The notes beneath the pieces were generated by a model that searched no databases, was not told the DNA's origin, and worked only from the letters and a program-made list of their open reading frames with translations. This document shows, in pieces, positions 6,604 through 10,246 of a stretch of 10,246 bases of DNA; the first letter of the stretch is position 1; each line of letters begins with the position of its first letter. This DNA comes from an uncultured Lachnospiraceae bacterium (lineage in GTDB: Bacteria > Bacillota > Clostridia > Lachnospirales > Lachnospiraceae). Location of the stretch: NCBI GenBank assembly GCA_947178115.1, contig CAMWXF010000038.1, forward strand, positions 1 to 10,246, written 5' to 3'. The translations under genes were made by a program, and so were the position numbers.

Positions 6604-7707
6604 TTAATAGGTTTTCGCCATCCTCCCGAGCAGATACTGCGCATAGCGGGAGAACAGTTCCCTGTCTGTTTTCATCTCATCAGTCAATTCAAAGAAAAGA
6701 TCTTTGCTCTTATAATCCCGTTTGAAGAAAGGTTCCGTGAAGATATCCCATTGCGGCAGGTAGGTGGAGAATTTGCGCGTATAGCAATTGGCGGCACCGG
6801 CCTGCACACGATGTTCCTTATCTACGAAAGAAGCAACAGACTTATGCAGCGCTACATCTTCTTCGGGAAGATAATAGTAGTCTTTATAATTCGAATAGAA
6901 ATACTTCATTTCTTCTTCATAGACCGGCACTTTCAGGATACCTTCTGACAGCTCTCCGCTGAAATAGCAGCCGTTTGACAGATTCGAGATCGTAAACGGA
7001 AGCGGTGTGGGAAGTTCCAGTTTCATCAGGAGCTCCTGCCTGTCGTGCCCGTGATAATCGACATAACGGTTTGACTGTACTTTCTTTGCTTTGACCGGAA
7101 CGTTAAAAAGATCGTAGAAAGCGAGCAACGGCAGAATCTGCAGCATACCCTTCATATCATCACTGTTATGGAGCAGGAGAGCTTGATATATTTCTTCCGA
7201 AGGATTTTTCACATATTCATGATACAATCCGATCAATTCACCGCCGTTGTAAACATCTTCCCGGTCGATGCCCATCAGTTCCTCCAGCGTTTTCTGCTTA
7301 CAGTTAGGCGTATGCAGGAAGAATTTGTAGGGCGAGATCCTTTTATAGAGATCGATACCTTCAAAATTGTCAAAATTATATGATAACTGCTGTATTTCAC
7401 ATTTTTGCAGAAGATAGGGCAGATCAAAATTATTACCGTTAAAATGAATCAAATGAGTGTAATCTGCGGCAAAAGAAAAGAAATCTGTAAGAAGCGCCCG
7501 TTCTTCATCATAATTTTTTGCAAACCACTGCTTGATATGCCAGCAGCCTGCGTAATTGTAAGCGGCACCGATCATATAGAGCGAGGAACTCTTGGCGGTA
7601 AATCCTGTCGTTTCGATGTCGATAAACAGCAGTTTATCAAGCGGTGCGATTCGCTCTAAGGGGTATTGTATGGTAAAGTTTTCTAAGGTTTGATTAATTG
7701 TCCGCAT
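6604..7707 (-). CDS. RNase H-like DEDD exonuclease-domain protein (YprB-like)
   Basis: A 367-residue protein with an N-terminal RNase_H_2-type (COG3359/YprB-like) exonuclease domain and a C-terminal part I do not recognise. Acidic catalytic candidates are D30 and E32 (LLFIDIETTGF), D95 (HFNGNNFDLPYLL) and D183 or D184 (LLHNSDDMKGML), with H180 four residues before D184; this fits the DEDD fold. The family is presumed to be a 3'-5' nuclease, but its substrates are poorly known. Residues from about 200 on include many aromatics (for example YFYSNYKDYYYLPEEDVALHKS, 269-290) and may bind nucleic acid or protein; that is inference. Start choice is good: AGGAG (complement of 7714-7718) lies 6 bases upstream of the ATG at 7705-7707. 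It is convergent with the cheR-like gene and divergent from the rnf operon, so likely transcribed alone. Confidence 0.85.
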   Translation of the reverse strand: MRTINQTLENFTIQYPLERIAPLDKLLFIDIETTGFTAKSSSLYMIGAAYNYAGCWHIKQWFAKNYDEERALLTDFFSFAADYTHLIHFNGNNFDLPYLLQKCEIQQLSYNFDNFEGIDLYKRISPYKFFLHTPNCKQKTLEELMGIDREDVYNGGELIGLYHEYVKNPSEEIYQALLLHNSDDMKGMLQILPLLAFYDLFNVPVKAKKVQSNRYVDYHGHDRQELLMKLELPTPLPFTISNLSNGCYFSGELSEGILKVPVYEEEMKYFYSNYKDYYYLPEEDVALHKSVASFVDKEHRVQAGAANCYTRKFSTYLPQWDIFTEPFFKRDYKSKDLFFELTDEMKTDRELFSRYAQYLLGRMAKTY

Positions 7708-7915
7708 AATGTTCTCCTACTGCAAATAACTTAGGTATATACTAACATATTTTTTGAAATAGCAGTAGTTTTTTTCGTCGAAAAATAGTATATTTATAAG
7801 TAGGTTGTGTCAGAAGAGAATTATTCCTGTATACAATGCTTATCGGTGTGATATTGTAACTGATGGCCGGCAGATATAGGAATTGAACGATACCATAAGG
7901 AAAGAGGGGCGAAGA
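7708..7915. other. Divergent intergenic region between the exonuclease gene and rnfC
   Basis: This 208-base, AT-rich stretch must hold promoters for both directions. I can see a 7-bp inverted repeat TTTTTCG-T-CGAAAAA at 7771-7785 and a -10-like TACAAT at 7832-7837, but no -35 box at a proper distance, so I do not call a promoter. I see no riboswitch-like fold and no match to the Rex (redox regulator) consensus. The rnfC ribosome site lies at its right end. Confidence 0.6.
7902..7909 (+). promoter_or_regulatory. Ribosome binding site deciding the rnfC start
   Basis: AAGAGGGG lies 6 bases before the ATG at 7916. A TTG at 7883 is in frame 11 codons earlier but has no ribosome site and would translate through this site, so 7916 is preferred; it also gives the usual RnfC beginning MAKLTFQGGIHP. 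Confidence 0.7.
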
Positions 7916-9232
7916 ATGGCGAAATTAACATTTCAGGGCGGCATACATCCCTATGACGGCAAAGAATTGTCAAAGGATAAGCCTATCAAAGCAGTGCTGC
8001 CGAAGGGTGATCTGGTGTATCCTTTATCGCAGCATATCGGGGCGCCGGCGAAGCCGATCGTGGAGAAGGGCGATCATGTCTTAACGGGACAGAAGATTGC
8101 CGAGGCGGGTGGTTTCGTATCTGCACCGATCTACGCGACGGTGTCCGGTACGGTGAAATCCATTGAACCGAGGCGGGTGGTTACCGGCGATAACGTGATG
8201 AGTATTATCATTGAGAATGACGGATTGTATGATGAAGTGGAATATCCGGAAGTCAAGCCGCTTGAGGAGATGACAAGAGAAGAGATCATCGAATGCATAA
8301 AGGAGGCCGGCATAGTCGGCATGGGAGGTGCGGGGTTCCCGACTTTCATCAAGCTGTCACCTAAGGAGCCTGACAAGATCGACTATGTAATTGCCAACTG
8401 TGCGGAGTGTGAACCATATCTTACATCTGATTATAGAAGAATGATAGAGGAACCGGAGAAACTGATCAAGGGCTTGAAGGTTTCGCTGCAATTATTCCCG
8501 AATGCACGAGGAATACTGGCGGTGGAGGACAATAAGCCGGATTGTATCGGAATATTAAAGAATCTGACGAAGGATGAACCTCGTATCAGCGTGAAGGCAT
8601 TAAAAACCAAGTACCCGCAGGGAGCCGAGCGGCAGATCATATTTGCGACGACGGGACGTGCCATTAATTCATCCATGCTTCCGGCGGATGCAGGCTGTGT
8701 TGTCAACAATGTGGATACCATTGTGGCGATATACCATGCCGTGTATGAAGGCAAACCTTTGATGAATCGTATTGTTACCGTGACCGGTGATGCGGTGGCG
8801 GACCCATGCAATTTTATTGTGCGGATCGGCACGAATTATCATGAGCTGATCGAGGAAGCCGGAGGATTTAAGACAGAACCGGTGAAGATTGTCTCCGGCG
8901 GACCGATGATGGGATTCGGTATTTTTAATCTGGATGTACCTACGACAAAGACGGCATCGGCGCTTCTGTGCCTGACGCAGGACGATGTGTCACGCATGGA
9001 GCCCAGCGCATGTATAAAATGCGGACGCTGCGTAGAAGCCTGTCCAAGCCGGTTAGTGCCGAACAAATTAGCTGTCTATGCGCAGAATTACGCGGAAGAG
9101 GAATTCTTAGCGCTTGAGGGAATGGAATGTGTGGAGTGTGGGTGCTGCAGTTTCGTCTGTCCGGCGAAGAGACCGCTGACGCAGTCTATCAAGTCCATGC
9201 GTAAGATACAGCTTGCGAAGAAGAAAAAGTAG
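7916..9232 (+). CDS. rnfC: Rnf electron transport complex subunit C
   Basis: Peripheral NADH-side subunit of the Rnf complex, which couples electron transfer between reduced ferredoxin and NAD+ to export of Na+ or H+. The 438-residue protein has the RnfC order: N-terminal barrel-sandwich part with FQGGIHP (6-12) and SAPIYATVSGTVKSIE (69-84), the NuoF-like nucleotide and flavin-binding region with GIVGMGGAGFPTFIKLSP (132-149) and NCAECEPYLTSDYR (161-174), a soluble-ligand-binding-like part (about 283-340), and two [4Fe-4S] motifs at the C terminus: C366, C369, C372, C376 (CIKCGRCVEACP) and C405, C408, C411, C415 (CVECGCCSFVCP). The length is typical of Clostridial RnfC, without the long alanine-rich tail of proteobacterial forms. 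rnfD starts 24 bases after the stop. First gene of the operon rnfCDG.... Confidence 0.97.
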   Translation: MAKLTFQGGIHPYDGKELSKDKPIKAVLPKGDLVYPLSQHIGAPAKPIVEKGDHVLTGQKIAEAGGFVSAPIYATVSGTVKSIEPRRVVTGDNVMSIIIENDGLYDEVEYPEVKPLEEMTREEIIECIKEAGIVGMGGAGFPTFIKLSPKEPDKIDYVIANCAECEPYLTSDYRRMIEEPEKLIKGLKVSLQLFPNARGILAVEDNKPDCIGILKNLTKDEPRISVKALKTKYPQGAERQIIFATTGRAINSSMLPADAGCVVNNVDTIVAIYHAVYEGKPLMNRIVTVTGDAVADPCNFIVRIGTNYHELIEEAGGFKTEPVKIVSGGPMMGFGIFNLDVPTTKTASALLCLTQDDVSRMEPSACIKCGRCVEACPSRLVPNKLAVYAQNYAEEEFLALEGMECVECGCCSFVCPAKRPLTQSIKSMRKIQLAKKKK

Positions 9233-9256
9233 GGAGAAAGGAGCACATACAAAGAT

Positions 9257-10189
9257 ATGAGTGATTTAATGAAGGTATCTTCTAATCCGCATGTCAGATC
9301 CAAAACGTCAACGGGCAATATCATGCTTGCCGTAGTGATCGCCCTTCTTCCGGCGGCAGGTTTCGGTATCTATAATTTCGGATTAGACGCACTGATAACA
9401 ATTGTTCTGACTGTGGCAACCACAGTGCTGACAGAGTTTATATTTGAGAAAATATGTAAGAAGAAAGTAACGATCGGTGATTATTCGGCGGTAGTGACAG
9501 GTCTGCTGCTGGCGCTGAATCTCCCGGTATCTGCGCCTTGGTGGATCGGCGTGGTGGGCGGCGTGTTTGCGATTCTGGTGGTGAAGATGCTGTTCGGCGG
9601 TCTGGGCCAGAACTTTATGAATCCGGCGCTTGGGGCAAGATGCTTTTTGCTTATTTCGTTCACGTCTATCATGACGAATTTTGACTGTGACGCATATACT
9701 GGTGCAACACCGCTGGCGGATTTGAAAAACGGCGTGGATGTTGACATACTGAACATGGTGATCGGCAGAACCGCGGGAACGATCGGTGAAACTTCCATGA
9801 TAGCAATCGTGATCGGAGCCTGCTTCCTTATCCTGCTCGGAGTGATTGATCTGCGGATTCCGGGCAGCTACATAGTGAGCTTTGTTGTTTTTATCAGTAT
9901 TTTCGGCGGACATGGGCTGGATTTTGCGTATATCAGCGCACATCTGGCGGGCGGCGGTCTGATGCTCGGTGCTTTTTTCATGGCAACCGATTATGTGACC
10001 AGGCCGATTACGAAAAACGGGCAATATCTGTTCGGAATACTGCTCGGTATCTTGACGGGAATCTTCCGTCTGTTCGGTCCGTCAGCAGAGGGTGTGTCCT
10101 ATGCGATCATCCTTGGTAATCTGATGGTACCGTTGATTGAGAAGATCACTCTTCCGAAAGCATTTGGTAAAGGAGGAGAGAAGGCATGA
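9257..10189 (+). CDS. rnfD: Rnf electron transport complex subunit D
   Basis: Integral membrane subunit of the Rnf complex. The 310-residue protein opens with the family start SSNPHVRSKTST (8-19) and has about eight to ten hydrophobic segments, for example around 22-40, 44-63, 76-90, 96-114, 181-198, 205-217, 230-243 and 257-272. The covalent flavin site is visible as DAYTGATPLA (145-154); by homology with NqrB/RnfD, FMN is carried by a phosphoester link on the last Thr of the (S/T)GAT motif, T151. Attachment needs an ApbE-type flavin transferase, not encoded in this window. AAAGGAG (9237-9243) lies 13 bases upstream of the ATG, a slightly long spacing. The stop overlaps the rnfG start by 4 bases (ATGA), suggesting translational coupling. 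Confidence 0.97.
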   Translation: MSDLMKVSSNPHVRSKTSTGNIMLAVVIALLPAAGFGIYNFGLDALITIVLTVATTVLTEFIFEKICKKKVTIGDYSAVVTGLLLALNLPVSAPWWIGVVGGVFAILVVKMLFGGLGQNFMNPALGARCFLLISFTSIMTNFDCDAYTGATPLADLKNGVDVDILNMVIGRTAGTIGETSMIAIVIGACFLILLGVIDLRIPGSYIVSFVVFISIFGGHGLDFAYISAHLAGGGLMLGAFFMATDYVTRPITKNGQYLFGILLGILTGIFRLFGPSAEGVSYAIILGNLMVPLIEKITLPKAFGKGGEKA

Positions 10190-10246
10190 AAGAAATGATG
10201 AAAAATACAGGAATTCTTCTGGCGATCACGCTGATTGCCGGACTGC
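10186..10246 (+). CDS. rnfG: Rnf electron transport complex subunit G, N-terminal fragment
   Basis: Only the first 20 codons are in the window: MKEMMKNTGILLAITLIAGL, a short charged start followed by a hydrophobic stretch that fits the N-terminal membrane anchor of RnfG. RnfG carries a covalent FMN on its extracytoplasmic domain in characterised complexes, but that part lies outside the window. AGGAGG (10171-10176) is 9 bases upstream, and the ATG overlaps the rnfD stop as ATGA. The call rests on the anchor and on the usual rnfC-rnfD-rnfG order. Confidence 0.85.
   Translation, partial: MKEMMKNTGILLAITLIAGL

Noticed and set aside
6364..6948. 194-codon plus-strand frame crossing from the cheR-like gene into the convergent gene
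   Set aside because: It reads through the terminator and hairpin spacer and is antisense to the exonuclease gene; no ribosome site and no domain.
7805..7837. Promoter for rnfC made of TTGTGT (7805-7810) and TACAAT (7832-7837)
   Set aside because: The spacing is 21 bases, too long for a standard promoter; the -10-like box alone is not enough.
7836..7859. Short frame MLIGVIL in the rnfC leader, as a possible leader peptide
   Set aside because: Seven codons with no ribosome site before it and no attenuator-like hairpins after it.
9383..10024. 213-codon open frame on the minus strand
   Set aside because: Fully antisense to rnfD, rich in His, Arg and Gln as expected from the complement of a hydrophobic membrane protein; no family resemblance.
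1..10246. Mobile element, CRISPR array, toxin-antitoxin or defence system
   Set aside because: No transposase, integrase, terminal repeats, regularly spaced repeats or defence-type domains on either strand; all sizeable stretches are explained by ordinary chromosomal genes.

Overview
The window looks like an ordinary chromosomal segment of an anaerobic Clostridia-type Firmicute, most likely Lachnospiraceae-like. The evidence is an Rnf operon starting with rnfC, a four-domain ribosomal S1-like protein directly behind ispH, purine-rich Shine-Dalgarno sites (GAGGAGG, AGGAGG), and Firmicute-type TetR, RpiR and HI0933/BaiN-family proteins. The taxonomic call is an inference from gene content. I see no insertion sequence, phage gene, CRISPR array, tRNA, rRNA or defence system.

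Layout on the plus strand: a TetR-family regulator (31-582), an RpiR/SIS-family regulator (699-1628), then a compact run of an HI0933/BaiN-family flavoprotein (1665-2921), cytidylate kinase cmk (3010-3663), ispH (3692-4540), an S1-domain protein (4521-5696) and a CheR-type methyltransferase (5721-6500). The run ends in a clear hairpin terminator (6511-6542). A 60-base spacer rich in small hairpins, with a 17-bp tandem repeat, separates it from a convergent minus-strand gene for a DEDD-type RNase H-like exonuclease (6604-7707). After a 208-base divergent intergenic region the plus strand carries the start of an Rnf operon: rnfC (7916-9232), rnfD (9257-10189) and the first 20 codons of rnfG (from 10186).

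How the genes work together: cmk, ispH and the S1 protein are housekeeping functions (CMP/dCMP phosphorylation, isoprenoid precursor synthesis, mRNA binding at the ribosome). The Rnf genes encode parts of a membrane complex that couples electron flow between ferredoxin and NAD+ to ion transport. The two regulators at the left end have no obvious target here. The CheR protein has no chemotaxis neighbours.

The most interesting local feature is the ispH/S1 junction. The genes overlap by 20 bases in different frames, the S1 ribosome-binding site lies inside ispH codons, and the ispH stop has the sequence TTT TGA, where a +1 slip would join IspH to S1. Single-chain IspH-S1 fusions are annotated in other Clostridia. 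I found no convincing undescribed multi-gene system.
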